64,000 nt of DNA. It comes from Alcanivorax sp. S6407. Its GTDB lineage: Bacteria > Pseudomonadota > Gammaproteobacteria > Pseudomonadales > Alcanivoracaceae. Location of the stretch: assembly GCF_023016115.1 (NCBI RefSeq), contig NZ_JALKBH010000002.1, forward strand, positions 372,001-436,000, read 5' to 3'. Position 1 is the first letter of the stretch. Every line of letters begins with the position of its first letter. The notes below the pieces were generated by a model that saw nothing but the letters and a program-made list of their open reading frames with translations, had not been told where the DNA came from and searched no databases. Positions 34,281 through 42,463 of this stretch are shown here, one piece after another. The position numbers and the translations under genes are program-made.

Positions 34281-34814
34281 ATGAATAATGGGCTCACAAG
34301 AGGCCCCGGGATCATCGCATGCCTGCTGCTGGCAACGGCCCTGCAGGCTCATGCTGGCGACCTCTCTCTTTTTGATGAAATCCCGCTGAACAACAGCGCG
34401 GACATTTCCCAGACCGGGTCGGATCTGGCTGCCTACGTTTCCCAAGCCGGCAGCAATGCCGCCACCGTCACCCAGACCGGCGACTATCATCAAAGCCGCC
34501 TCTACCAGAATGGACTGGGTAACCAGGCCGACATCATCCAGCAAGGCACCGGACAACAGGCCGATATCAACCAGCTTGGCTGGGAGAACCTGGCGGTAGT
34601 CGCCCAGTACGGCACCGGCAACATCGTCACCATCGACCAGAACGGCGCGTTCAATACCACCACCATCGAACAGCTTGGCGAATACAACATCGCCGAAGTA
34701 GCGCAATACGGAATTGGAAACCATGCCGCCATTTCACAACGCGGCACGGCCAACAGTGTTTCGGTTTCCCAGTACGGGGCCGGAATGTACGTCTCCATTC
34801 AACAATGGGACTGA
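34281..34814 (+). CDS. csgB: Minor curlin / nucleator CsgB-like
   Basis: This 177-residue secreted curlin has a signal peptide (MNNGLTRGPGIIACLLLATALQAHA). It then has about seven imperfect 22-residue repeats of the Q-x-G-x(4)-A-x-[IV]-x-Q type (ADISQTGSDLAAYVSQAGSN; ATVTQTGDYHQS; ADINQLGWENLAVVAQYGTGN). Being first in the operon and ahead of the larger curlin, it is the likely nucleator that starts CsgA polymerisation at the cell surface. AGGGAC lies seven bases before the ATG. csgA follows 55 bases downstream. Confidence 0.88.
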   Translation: MNNGLTRGPGIIACLLLATALQAHAGDLSLFDEIPLNNSADISQTGSDLAAYVSQAGSNAATVTQTGDYHQSRLYQNGLGNQADIIQQGTGQQADINQLGWENLAVVAQYGTGNIVTIDQNGAFNTTTIEQLGEYNIAEVAQYGIGNHAAISQRGTANSVSVSQYGAGMYVSIQQWD

Positions 34815-34869
34815 TTTTGCACCACTTTAAATTTGCCTAAATCACGATGAAACAATGAGGAGAAACACC

Positions 34870-36129
34870 ATGAACGTAATGAAGCCTCTGGCCGTGGCCG
34901 TACTGGCCGCTATCTCCAGCACCACTTGGGCCGCCGGCAGCACCGCCACCACCAGCCAGACCGGTGAAGGTAACACTGCCAACACCGTACAGAGCAATGT
35001 GAACGATTCCGTTGCCAACGTGGATCAGACCGGTGATTTCAACAACGCTGATGTGACTCAAAGCAACAGCCTCAACATGATGACCGCTGACATCGACACC
35101 ACGGGTAATGACAACAACGCCGTGATCAACCAGGACGACTCCTGGTTTGCTACCGCTACCATTGAGCAAGTGGGCAACGAAAACCTGGCTGGCATCAACC
35201 AGGTCAACATCTCTGACAACACTGGCGCCAGCATCCAGCAGATTGGCAACACGCAGCAATCTGAAGCCTTCATCAATCAAAGCTCGGCACTGGCAAGCAA
35301 CGCCAGCATCGTTCAGAACGCCAGCACCGATGCTTTCGCCAGCATCAACCAGACCAACGATGCCAACCAGGCAGACATTACCCAGAACGCGGTGCTTTCC
35401 TCCGATGCGACCATTGACCAGTCCGGTTTTGGTAATGCTGCCTCCATCCTGCAGGATGACTCCTGGTTCGCCACTGCAACCGTAGACCAGTCCGGCAACA
35501 ACAACACCGCCAGCATCAGCCAGGTGGCCATTTCTGACTACGCCACTGCCGCCATCAACCAGACCGGCGACAGCAACAACGGCCTGATCAGCCAGGACTC
35601 TGCCTGGAGCGCCGATGCGGTCATCAACCAGTCCGGTATCAATGGTGATGCCGACATCATCCAGGATGACTCCCACTTCAGCTATGCCGAAGTGAACCAG
35701 AGTGGCGCCGACCATGTTGCACTGGTCAATCAGGGCCTGGGCAACCGCAACGATGCCTACGTCAACCAGACTGGCGCCAACAACAGCGCTGAAGTTGACC
35801 AGTCCGGTTCCGATAACCTGGCCACTGTTGACCAGTCTGCCGCCGACAACACTGCCATTGCCCACTCCCATGGTGGTAATGGCATCATCGATATCGACCA
35901 GACTGCTGACCTGAACTACGCCAACGTAGAACAGACCGCCGGCGCCGAATACGGCATCGCTACCATCGCCCAGTCCGGCGTAGATAACGACGCCCTCATC
36001 GTACAGGCAGGTGTTGGTGCTTCCGGCAACGAAAACGTGGCAACTATCCTGCAGGAAGCCACTCTCGACAGCGCCACCATCCTGCAAGCTGGCGGTGGCG
36101 GCAACAACGCCTTCATCCACCAGTACTAA
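34870..36129 (+). CDS. csgA: Major curlin CsgA-like, unusually long
   Basis: This 419-residue secreted protein has a signal peptide ending TTWA (about residue 21). Nearly all the rest is curlin repeats (roughly 16-18 units) of the form [IV]-x-Q-[ST]-G-x2-N-x-A-x-[IV]-x-Q, and it ends in NNAFIHQY. The composition is typical: rich in Gln, Asn, Ser, Gly and Asp, with no Cys and little Lys or Arg. E. coli CsgA has 151 residues and five repeats, so this subunit is almost three times longer. GAGGAG precedes the ATG. Some units share the variant QDDSWFATAT, a sign of internal duplication. Confidence 0.9.
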   Translation: MNVMKPLAVAVLAAISSTTWAAGSTATTSQTGEGNTANTVQSNVNDSVANVDQTGDFNNADVTQSNSLNMMTADIDTTGNDNNAVINQDDSWFATATIEQVGNENLAGINQVNISDNTGASIQQIGNTQQSEAFINQSSALASNASIVQNASTDAFASINQTNDANQADITQNAVLSSDATIDQSGFGNAASILQDDSWFATATVDQSGNNNTASISQVAISDYATAAINQTGDSNNGLISQDSAWSADAVINQSGINGDADIIQDDSHFSYAEVNQSGADHVALVNQGLGNRNDAYVNQTGANNSAEVDQSGSDNLATVDQSAADNTAIAHSHGGNGIIDIDQTADLNYANVEQTAGAEYGIATIAQSGVDNDALIVQAGVGASGNENVATILQEATLDSATILQAGGGGNNAFIHQY

Positions 36130-36361
36130 GATTCATGCACGTCTGAATCCGGGCCCCTGTGGCCCGGATTTCTCATCTCCCCCTTCAGTCCCGTACACCT
36201 TTGGCATTTGCCTGCCGCGCCCCTCTTAGCGTGTAAATTCAGCAACATGGCTAATTCTTTAATGACGGTTTGAGGAGCAGACTGAACGGGTACCTTGCCC
36301 TGCTTCCGCTGCAGCACAAGCAGGATACCAGCCGGGCGATTGATCCATTGACGGGGGCGTC

Positions 36362-36586
36362 ATGATGCAATTCGTACCTCAGATTGCGGCAGTGATTGTC
36401 ACGGTAAGCCTGTCACTACACATCATCACAACCAGCATTACCCGCAATCCTACCCGTGCTGTCTCTGACAACACGCCCTACCCGGCAGTCCACCATCAGG
36501 CCAATTCCGCCTACGAGTCGCCAGCACTCATTCACAACACAACAGCCAAAGAAGCGGATAATCATGCCAAAACGCATCAATTCTGA
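36362..36586 (+). CDS. Possible small membrane or secreted protein in the curli operon
   Basis: A 74-codon frame follows csgA by 232 bases. It starts with a hydrophobic segment (MQFVPQIAAVIVTVSLSLHIITTSI), then a polar tail rich in Asn, His and Thr. A G-rich SD (GGGGG) precedes the two ATG codons at 36362 and 36365. Its end overlaps the start of the csgC-like gene by 23 bases. It has no known homologue that I can name; it could be real and translationally coupled, or chance. Confidence 0.4.
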   Translation: MMQFVPQIAAVIVTVSLSLHIITTSITRNPTRAVSDNTPYPAVHHQANSAYESPALIHNTTAKEADNHAKTHQF

Positions 36587-37034
36587 TTACCGGTGCCGTC
36601 GAAAGGCATGCAAGGACGCCTTCTACCTTATCTCCTTGTCCTCCGTATTCGGACTTTTCATTGCGAGCCCCGTTATGAGTGCGCAGCCACAAAAGAATCA
36701 AGACTCCGCTTGTTCAGTACAGATCATCCGTACGCCTGCCGACAACCTCTATCAGTATCAACTTCACCTTGAATGTCCCGACACAGGCGAGACCGTTCAC
36801 TACAGCCTGGAAGTCAGCAAGCAAGGGAAAAATGGCACCAGTCGCAATCGGCAAAGCGGCCGCATCAAACTGGAACATCCTCATCTGATGATTGGTAACC
36901 TGAGAATCAATTCCGGTGAACAGGATGAGGTAGTAGTGAAAGGGGAAATTCAGGATCTGCAACACAATGTCATCGCCAAAGTCACAAGATACTTTCCTGA
37001 TCGACCTGAAAAAGACAATGCGGCGCCGGGTTGA
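36564..37034 (+). CDS. CsgC/CsgH-like curli assembly protein
   Basis: This 156-residue protein has a long N-terminal export segment (KDAFYLISLSSVFGLFIASPVMSA), then a small beta-sandwich domain. The pattern RQSGRIKLEHPHLMIGNLRINSGEQDEVVVKGEIQ parallels the end of E. coli CsgC (KQEKTLSLPAN..LTKLSLNISPDDRVKIVVTV), the periplasmic inhibitor of premature CsgA amyloid formation. Two cysteines (SACSV and LECPD) lie in the mature part. Its place at the end of csgBA supports the role. Assignment to CsgC or CsgH by sequence is tentative. Confidence 0.6.
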   Translation: MPKRINSDYRCRRKACKDAFYLISLSSVFGLFIASPVMSAQPQKNQDSACSVQIIRTPADNLYQYQLHLECPDTGETVHYSLEVSKQGKNGTSRNRQSGRIKLEHPHLMIGNLRINSGEQDEVVVKGEIQDLQHNVIAKVTRYFPDRPEKDNAAPG

Positions 37035-37042
37035 CCCGCTTA

Positions 37043-37079
37043 CTGACCAGTCCATTGCTGGTCAGCGACAAGGTCGCTG
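37043..37079. terminator. Two competing hairpins between the convergent curli operons
   Basis: CTGACCAG (37043-37050) pairs with CTGGTCAG (37058-37065), and CAGCGAC (37063-37069) pairs with GTCGCTG (37073-37079). They share bases 37063-37065, so only one can form fully. There is no T-run. The rest of 37035-37273 shows only a short palindrome (CAACCTGGTTG) near 37110. Confidence 0.5.
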
Positions 37080-37273
37080 ACAGACCGCATTCGCAACAAA
37101 CAGATACTCAACCTGGTTGAATATAGTGTGTACGCAGTAGCGTGGTTGCCTTGCTGCTCAGCGTAGCTTGAGGGTGTGTTATAAAAGACTCGACCAGGGC
37201 ACGTTTGCCCCAGTCTCAGGATTGGATCTTTCCGGGACGCCAACAATCTGGCACAAGAAACCCCACCCAACCG

Positions 37274-38110
37274 TTATTGCTTTAACGCCATGGCATAGTG
37301 CTGGATGACATCCGCCTTGATGTCCTCCGGGTTCTTGAGCTGCCAGTTGCCGTCCATCACACCTTTCACGATGAGATGGGCCACCGCCGCTTCGATGGCC
37401 AGCTTCACACACTGCTGTACCGGTTCATTGGTGGTGACACCGGCTTCGGATTCCAGCAGTTCCTTGAAGTCGATATAGCGATACACACCGATTTGAAGTT
37501 CCTTGCTGTAGATCGTCTTGCGGGTGGAAACGGTATTGATGATACGCCCGGTTCTTACATCCACCGCTCTCAGATTGATGGTCACCTGATCCGCACGGTA
37601 TTGCTCCGAGGCGCCCACACCCAGGTAGCGCGCGCCCAGCCCCCCGGTTTTCAGATTGGTTTCGTAGGCGACGATCCCGCCCTGAAAAAGAATGTCTGAT
37701 GAGAACAGGTCCGGCACATCGGCAACTGGCTGGCCCTGTTTCTGGCGCTTTTCCACTACGGCACGGGCGATCTTCCGTTCCGTCAGCAGATCCTGCAGAC
37801 CTTCTCGTTCCAGGGTCATGAACCAGCCGGAACGATTCAGGGCATCAATCAGAAACGCCGCCGCGCCCTGGGTGACAGCCGTGGAGAACGAGGAGGAAGG
37901 TGCCGGCCGGTACTGACCGGTGAGATCTCGAAAGCTGTACACCGAAGCCATGATCTTGCCTTTGGGCTCGGGCATGACCTCAAGATCTTCGGCGACTTCG
38001 GATTTTTCCACCAGAGAGGGCGATTCCGGTTCCAGTGGCGGGGTAACGCAGGCGGCCAGCGAAAGCGTCATCAGACCCACCGCAGCCATACGCAGAGTTT
38101 TCGATTGCAT
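37274..38110 (-). CDS. csgG: Curli secretion channel lipoprotein CsgG
   Basis: CsgG forms the nonameric outer-membrane pore for curlin export. The 278-residue product matches the 277 of E. coli. The lipobox is LSLAAC, followed by family segments SVYSFRDLTGQYRPAPSSSFSTAVTQGAAAFLIDALN, GWFMTLEREGLQDLLTERKI and GVGASEQYRADQVTINLRAVDV. I use the ATG at 38110 because AGGG lies six bases upstream; an ATG two codons earlier is equally in frame. It is the last gene of csgDEFG, 65 bases after csgF. Confidence 0.95.
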   Translation of the reverse strand: MQSKTLRMAAVGLMTLSLAACVTPPLEPESPSLVEKSEVAEDLEVMPEPKGKIMASVYSFRDLTGQYRPAPSSSFSTAVTQGAAAFLIDALNRSGWFMTLEREGLQDLLTERKIARAVVEKRQKQGQPVADVPDLFSSDILFQGGIVAYETNLKTGGLGARYLGVGASEQYRADQVTINLRAVDVRTGRIINTVSTRKTIYSKELQIGVYRYIDFKELLESEAGVTTNEPVQQCVKLAIEAAVAHLIVKGVMDGNWQLKNPEDIKADVIQHYAMALKQ

Positions 38111-38175
38111 GTTCATCCCTGAATGCTTGTCTTGATTGCTTGCCGCTCGCATCGGCAATGAAGAAATATCTCGTG

Positions 38176-38598
38176 TCAGAAGTTATCCGGCACCAGGCCA
38201 TCCACCTCGATCTGGGTGATTTCGCCGGTATTGATATCCTCGATCAGGATGGACAGCACCCCCTGGTCATCGATGATATTGATGGCAAAGTCTTCTGTAA
38301 CAATGCTGCCTTCGTTGCCATCCCCCACATCGGCCAGCAGCTGGCTAAGTAGCCGTGACTGCAATGAAGAGGTCAGCCGATCCAGCTCAGAAGGACGTTC
38401 ATAACCGGAGCGACTGGCCGCCTCGGGGTCCTTGTAATCATTCTGGGCCTGGGCATTACCCAGTAAATAGGATCCATTCAGGGGATTGCCGCCAAAATTG
38501 GGATTGACCGGCTGGTAGATCAGTTCACTGGCATGAAGCCCGGCTGCCAGCAGACTCCCCGCCAGCACCGTCATGCCTTTTTTCACTGCAGAATTCAT
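38176..38598 (-). CDS. csgF: Curli assembly factor CsgF
   Basis: CsgF binds CsgG at the surface and helps CsgB nucleate. The 140-residue protein has a signal peptide (MTVLAGSLLAAGLHA) and the highly conserved mature N-terminus SELIYQPVNPNFGGNPLNGSYLLGNAQAQN, which in E. coli plugs into CsgG. The start codon directly follows the csgE stop (TAA-ATG). Confidence 0.94.
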   Translation of the reverse strand: MNSAVKKGMTVLAGSLLAAGLHASELIYQPVNPNFGGNPLNGSYLLGNAQAQNDYKDPEAASRSGYERPSELDRLTSSLQSRLLSQLLADVGDGNEGSIVTEDFAINIIDDQGVLSILIEDINTGEITQIEVDGLVPDNF

Positions 38599-39009
38599 TT
38601 AGTAGCCATCCTTGGCCAGGTCCGGGTTATCAACAAGGGCATTCAGCAGTTTGAGACGCCTGACCTGATTCTCAACTGACTGAACCAGCGACTGAACCCG
38701 GGCATCTTCCCAGTTCGACGCGAAGGAGAGTACAAAGCGGGCCAGTTCGGTATCCGCCCCCTTGATGGTGATGATGCTGCCGCTCCGTGCAGATGGCTGC
38801 TCATAGATGCTCACGCTGAAAGGGGTATCCGGATACAGGTAATGACGCTGATAGGCGAATTGCTGGTAGAAGCGCTTGCCGATAGGGGTGACGGTCTGAT
38901 CCACCACCACACCCATCTCCTGCTCTTCATCAGAAGCCAGGGCAGGATTGACTGCCCAGAGAGACACCAGCAACACAACCCACCAGAGGGTGTGTCGCTG
39001 CCAGTTCAT
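38599..39009 (-). CDS. csgE: Curli secretion specificity factor CsgE
   Basis: CsgE caps CsgG on the periplasmic side and selects curlins. The 136-residue product has a signal peptide (WWVVLLVSLWAVNPALA) and the family core VVDQTVTPIGKRFYQQFAYQR, then FSVSIYEQPSARSGSIITI. The ATG at 39009 overlaps the csgD stop by one base (TGATG), so translation is probably coupled. The longer frame to 39132 only reads through csgD. Confidence 0.93.
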   Translation of the reverse strand: MNWQRHTLWWVVLLVSLWAVNPALASDEEQEMGVVVDQTVTPIGKRFYQQFAYQRHYLYPDTPFSVSIYEQPSARSGSIITIKGADTELARFVLSFASNWEDARVQSLVQSVENQVRRLKLLNALVDNPDLAKDGY

Positions 39010-39683
39010 CAGCGGCTTTCTTCTTCCAGATGGTTTTCGTGTACCCAGCGCATCACGCCGACACGATTCTTGACACCCACCTTGCGATAGAGGCTTTGCA
39101 GATGCGCCTTGACCGTATGTGTACTGAGACACAGGGCGTCGGCAATTTCATTATTGCTCATACCCCGCACCACATGGTCCAGCATCTGCCGTTCGCGGCT
39201 GGTGAGACTTTCGAATACATGCCCACAACGGGTTGGCGTCTTGCGGTGACGCACCAGGTAATCCATGTAGTTGCGAGGAAACCAGCTACGCCCCTTGCAG
39301 ACCACGTCGATGGCCTTGGAGATCAGGGTGTCATTATCCTGCTGATAGATAACACCTTTCACTACTGGCCAGTTCAACAGGAAGAAAATATTGTCTCCCC
39401 GGTCGGCATTTACCAGGATCACCCGGCACATGGGCATCTTTTCCTGGATTCGTCCCAGCAGCCGCTCTATCTCGGCCGAGGAAAAATCCAGCACATTGAT
39501 CAATACCAGATCGTCCTGAATCTGGTCACAAAACAGGTCGTCACGCGTGATCGCTGTACAGGCTACACCGCGCTGATTCTCGATTGAGCGTGCCAGCAAG
39601 CGAATTGCCAGGTTGTTGCAATGAGAAACAACCAGGTAGGTTTTACTGTCGTCACGCGTTCCCTGCGCCATCGAAGCATCCAT
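39009..39683 (-). CDS. csgD: CsgD-like LuxR-family regulator of curli
   Basis: This 224-residue transcription factor has an N-terminal receiver-like domain (about 18-140) without an obvious phosphorylation triad and a C-terminal LuxR/FixJ helix-turn-helix (LTSRERQMLDHVVRGMSNNEIADALCLSTHTVKAHLQSLYRKVGVKNR, about 160-210 in two parts). This matches CsgD, which activates csgBA. The ATG at 39683 has GGGGA upstream; the frame to 39710 begins with TTG. In this locus csgD is not next to csgB, as the operons are convergent. Confidence 0.88.
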   Translation of the reverse strand: MDASMAQGTRDDSKTYLVVSHCNNLAIRLLARSIENQRGVACTAITRDDLFCDQIQDDLVLINVLDFSSAEIERLLGRIQEKMPMCRVILVNADRGDNIFFLLNWPVVKGVIYQQDNDTLISKAIDVVCKGRSWFPRNYMDYLVRHRKTPTRCGHVFESLTSRERQMLDHVVRGMSNNEIADALCLSTHTVKAHLQSLYRKVGVKNRVGVMRWVHENHLEEESR

Positions 39684-39982
39684 TTCCGATTCCCCTTTCT
39701 CCACCACCAATGGTGGAAGAATAAGTGTCCCTTCCGAACCCTGACCAAGTAGTCAGGCGACTGGTCGTGCCAGCCCGGATGGTTAGTCTATGACTCCCCC
39801 AGATGGGTGACACTAATTCTTACGGCTATTTTTAAACATTGAAAAACGGTGAGGCGTCTCACAAAACAGCCGCCTATTTTTTATACACACTATCAACTTG
39901 TATGCCTATAGCAGGAATGGGGTATCGCTGGAAAGTACGGTAAACTCCCGGTTTCCACGCACAGCCCATTGAGTGAAATTAC
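39684..39982. other. Divergent intergenic region csgD / Nudix gene
   Basis: This 299-base region should hold the csgD promoter. It is locally AT-rich around 39820-39895 and has a palindrome GTGAGGCGTCTCAC (39850-39863) that could be a regulator site. No other gene is seen. Confidence 0.45.
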
Positions 39983-40540
39983 ATGCGTTTTTGCAGCCTT
40001 TGCGGCCATTCTGACCTTCAATTCAGCATTCCTGAGGGAGACAATCGGCCGCGATATTGGTGCAAAAATTGTCAGACAATCCATTACCAAAACCCCAAAA
40101 TCGTGGTGGGTGCGGTGCCAATCTGGGAAGGAAAGGTGCTGCTTTGCAAGCGCGACATCGAGCCGCGCAAGGGCTACTGGACCCTGCCTGCCGGTTTTAT
40201 GGAGAACGGTGAGACCCTGCAAGAGGGCGCCGCCCGGGAGACCTGGGAGGAAGCCTGTGCCACCGTGGCCATTGATGATCTCTACACGGTCTTCAACCTG
40301 CCCCATATCAACCAGGTCTACGTGTTCTTTCTGGGCCGCATAGAGGAAGGCAAGTACGGTGTGGGCGAAGAAAGCAGCGATGCCGGCCTGTTCGCGCTGG
40401 ACGACATCCCCTGGGACGAACTGGCCTTCCCCACCATCGGCCGCACCCTGCGCTTCTACATTGATGACCTGAAAAACGGCACTTTCCCGGTACGCTGCCA
40501 GGATATTGCACCCTTGCAGCGACGCCCCAGCGAGGATTGA
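39983..40540 (+). CDS. Nudix hydrolase with N-terminal zinc ribbon
   Basis: This 185-residue protein starts with a CxxC...CxxC zinc ribbon (FCSLCG ... WCKNCQ), then a Nudix domain. The box [25 protein letters not shown] has the G-x5-E-x7-R-E-x2-E-E core. The zinc-ribbon Nudix group includes NADH/ADP-ribose pyrophosphatases, but NudC's extra motif (SQPWPFPxS) is absent, so the substrate is open. It stands alone. Confidence 0.88.
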   Translation: MRFCSLCGHSDLQFSIPEGDNRPRYWCKNCQTIHYQNPKIVVGAVPIWEGKVLLCKRDIEPRKGYWTLPAGFMENGETLQEGAARETWEEACATVAIDDLYTVFNLPHINQVYVFFLGRIEEGKYGVGEESSDAGLFALDDIPWDELAFPTIGRTLRFYIDDLKNGTFPVRCQDIAPLQRRPSED

Positions 40541-41417
40541 TTAGCCGTGCTGCGGCTGCCTGATGCCTTTTTGCATCGGTAAAACACTCGCTATAACCTG
40601 CTGTAGGAGCCTGCCTGCAGGCGATCCGAGCCCCGGCGAGGTAAGGATTCCAGAGGCGAGTTTCGAAAATCAAATCCGCAATGGGAAGCAGGGGTTTTGC
40701 CTTTCGAAACTCGCTTCTCGCAACTCGAATCTTTTTACCTCGCCTAGGCCAGGAACACCTGAAGGGAGGTTATTCGCTTAGCTCACCCCTTCGGGGCCGC
40801 ACTCCGTGCGTTACTCCGCTGCGCTACGTTCCTACAGCAATCTCGAACGATTTCGCGAGAAAAGAACGCCAATGCCATCCGCACGGCATCTTCCCCGTTA
40901 GAGTGAGTCGAGGAACGGAGCCCTGTGACGGCGTAGAGCAAAAAACCTGTCTGAGCGGAGCGAGTCTTTTTTGCGTCCGTCACAGGGCGAGTACCGGAGT
41001 GTGCCTGCGCAGCAGGCCGAACGGAGTCGGGGCGCGGGGGAGTCCAGAGGGGTGTCGCGTTACACCCCTTTGGGCCAGTCCGGCGAGGACACGCACCTTT
41101 ATCAGTGCGATGAAACTGCAGGCTAGCATTAGCCAGCCAGGCAAGTGCCACTTTCGCCACAGGTTCGCGCCTAACCGAGCAAAACGAAGAAACTCCTGCA
41201 AGGCGGAAGCGAATAACGAACCTGCAAGCGATCCGAGACTGAGCAAGGCAAGGATTCCAGAGACGAGTTTCGAAAATCAAATCCGGAATGGGTAGCAGGG
41301 GTTTTGCCTTTCGAGACTCGTTACTCGTTACTCGTAACTCATTACATCGCCAAGGCTCGGATCGCCTGCAGGCAGGCTCCTACAGCGGCTTCGTAACGCT
41401 CCTTGTATAACCGGCTG
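40541..41417. repeat. 877-base repeat-rich region without genes
   Basis: It opens with TTTTTGCATCGGTAAAAC (like the modules at 16800 and 24190) and a REP arm (40598-40641), and ends with the inverse REP arm (41351-41392). Near-identical 71-base direct repeats lie at 40643-40713 and 41250-41320 and contain period-7 units such as GAAACTC/GTTACTC. Between them (40741-41249) are several hairpins, including a CCCTGTGACGG/CCGTCACAGGG pair. No coding frame is convincing. Confidence 0.7.
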
Positions 41418-41747
41418 CTATGCAGGCAACGGTTCCAACCGAAACAGATCAATGGCGGGTTCTTCGTAGGGGTGCGCCAGACGCAGGGCGCTGATGGCGG
41501 CATGCAGATGGGACTCGGTGACGATGGTTTCCACGCGGTACTCGGCCACGACTTCCACCTCACCTTGCTGACCGAGGAACGGCTGACTGCCATCAAGGGG
41601 GCGAAACTGCCCTTCCCCGCGAACCTGAAAGGCACAACTGTCGTAGTTGCCGATATGCCCGGCTCCAGCGTCAAACACCGCTCGCTTGACCTGCTCTACA
41701 TGGGTTTCCGGTACATAAAAACACAGCTTGTAGGTCAGATCCTTCAT
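41418..41747 (-). CDS. NIF3/YqfO-type structural domain protein
   Basis: This 109-residue protein matches the CutA-like insertion domain of NIF3/YqfO: KLCFYVPETHVEQVKRAVFDAGAGHIGNYDSCAFQVRGEGQF, then a C-terminal HPYEEPAIDLF. It is the stand-alone form found in many proteobacteria (E. coli lacks it). Function unknown; a metal- or nucleotide-binding role is possible. It sits 9 bases downstream of a thioesterase gene and is probably the last gene of that unit. Confidence 0.9.
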   Translation of the reverse strand: MKDLTYKLCFYVPETHVEQVKRAVFDAGAGHIGNYDSCAFQVRGEGQFRPLDGSQPFLGQQGEVEVVAEYRVETIVTESHLHAAISALRLAHPYEEPAIDLFRLEPLPA

Positions 41748-41756
41748 GGTGACTCC

Positions 41757-42461
41757 TTATACGCGGATGGCAGCTTCCAGCTCGGCGTATTCGGGCTTGA
41801 GGCGATAGTCACCGCGGCTGGAAATCCAGATTCCTTCCGCCGCCACAGTCTGCTGACCATCCACCCACACCGATCCCTCACAGATCAGCTTGCGGCCTTC
41901 GATACGCACCGGTCGTGCTTCAAACTCTACCGGTTTACCCAGCGGAGTGCCCGCCAGATAGCGGATCTTCAGGGTACCGGTAACCCCGATCTGCTCGACA
42001 AAGTCCTGCGTCTTGGCCAACACAATATCCAGTGCCAAGCCAATCACGCCACCATGAAGACGCCCGGGCGGTCCCTGAAACGCCGGGCCAAAGGTAGCCT
42101 TGCCGCAAACCCGATCACCGTCCAGCCATAACTCCAGTGGTGGCGACAGGGGCGATGCCTTGCCGGTGAGGATTTCGAAATCCACCAGGTCAGTGACATC
42201 ATCGCCACTTCCCTCGCCATCCAGTAGCCGGCGCAGTGTGGTGGCATAGTCACGCTGACCGTGCGCCGCCACGGCCGCATTCAGACTCTGGACCTGCTCG
42301 ATATAGCCGCGCAGAGAGTCTTCCGACGCATCCAGCCGCAGCACCTGTTCATTCAGTTCTGCCAGCGCCCGGCCCAGCTGACGGTGCAGGAGCGCACGCT
42401 CACCAGGTTCAGGGGTTTCTGCCACTCTGATATCGCGAAAATGGTATCGGGGATCGCTCAT
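41757..42461 (-). CDS. PaaI-type hotdog acyl-CoA thioesterase (paralogue 2)
   Basis: This 234-residue protein has a helical N-terminal part (about 1-95) and a C-terminal hotdog domain (about 105-215) with the motif GPPGRLHGGVIGLALDIVL, the HGGxxxxxxD signature of PaaI/4HBT thioesterases. It should hydrolyse an acyl-CoA. The upstream gene (42464, two bases away) encodes a paralogue with the same layout, so they may act as a heteromer. Confidence 0.85.
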   Translation of the reverse strand: MSDPRYHFRDIRVAETPEPGERALLHRQLGRALAELNEQVLRLDASEDSLRGYIEQVQSLNAAVAAHGQRDYATTLRRLLDGEGSGDDVTDLVDFEILTGKASPLSPPLELWLDGDRVCGKATFGPAFQGPPGRLHGGVIGLALDIVLAKTQDFVEQIGVTGTLKIRYLAGTPLGKPVEFEARPVRIEGRKLICEGSVWVDGQQTVAAEGIWISSRGDYRLKPEYAELEAAIRV

Positions 42462-42463
42462 AC

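Noticed and set aside
39742..39764. Imperfect palindrome upstream of csgD as a regulator site
   Set aside because: The arms match poorly and no known operator fits.
40783..41280. Minus-strand 165-codon frame in the repeat-rich gap
   Set aside because: It spans several hairpins and REP sequences; composition is not protein-like.
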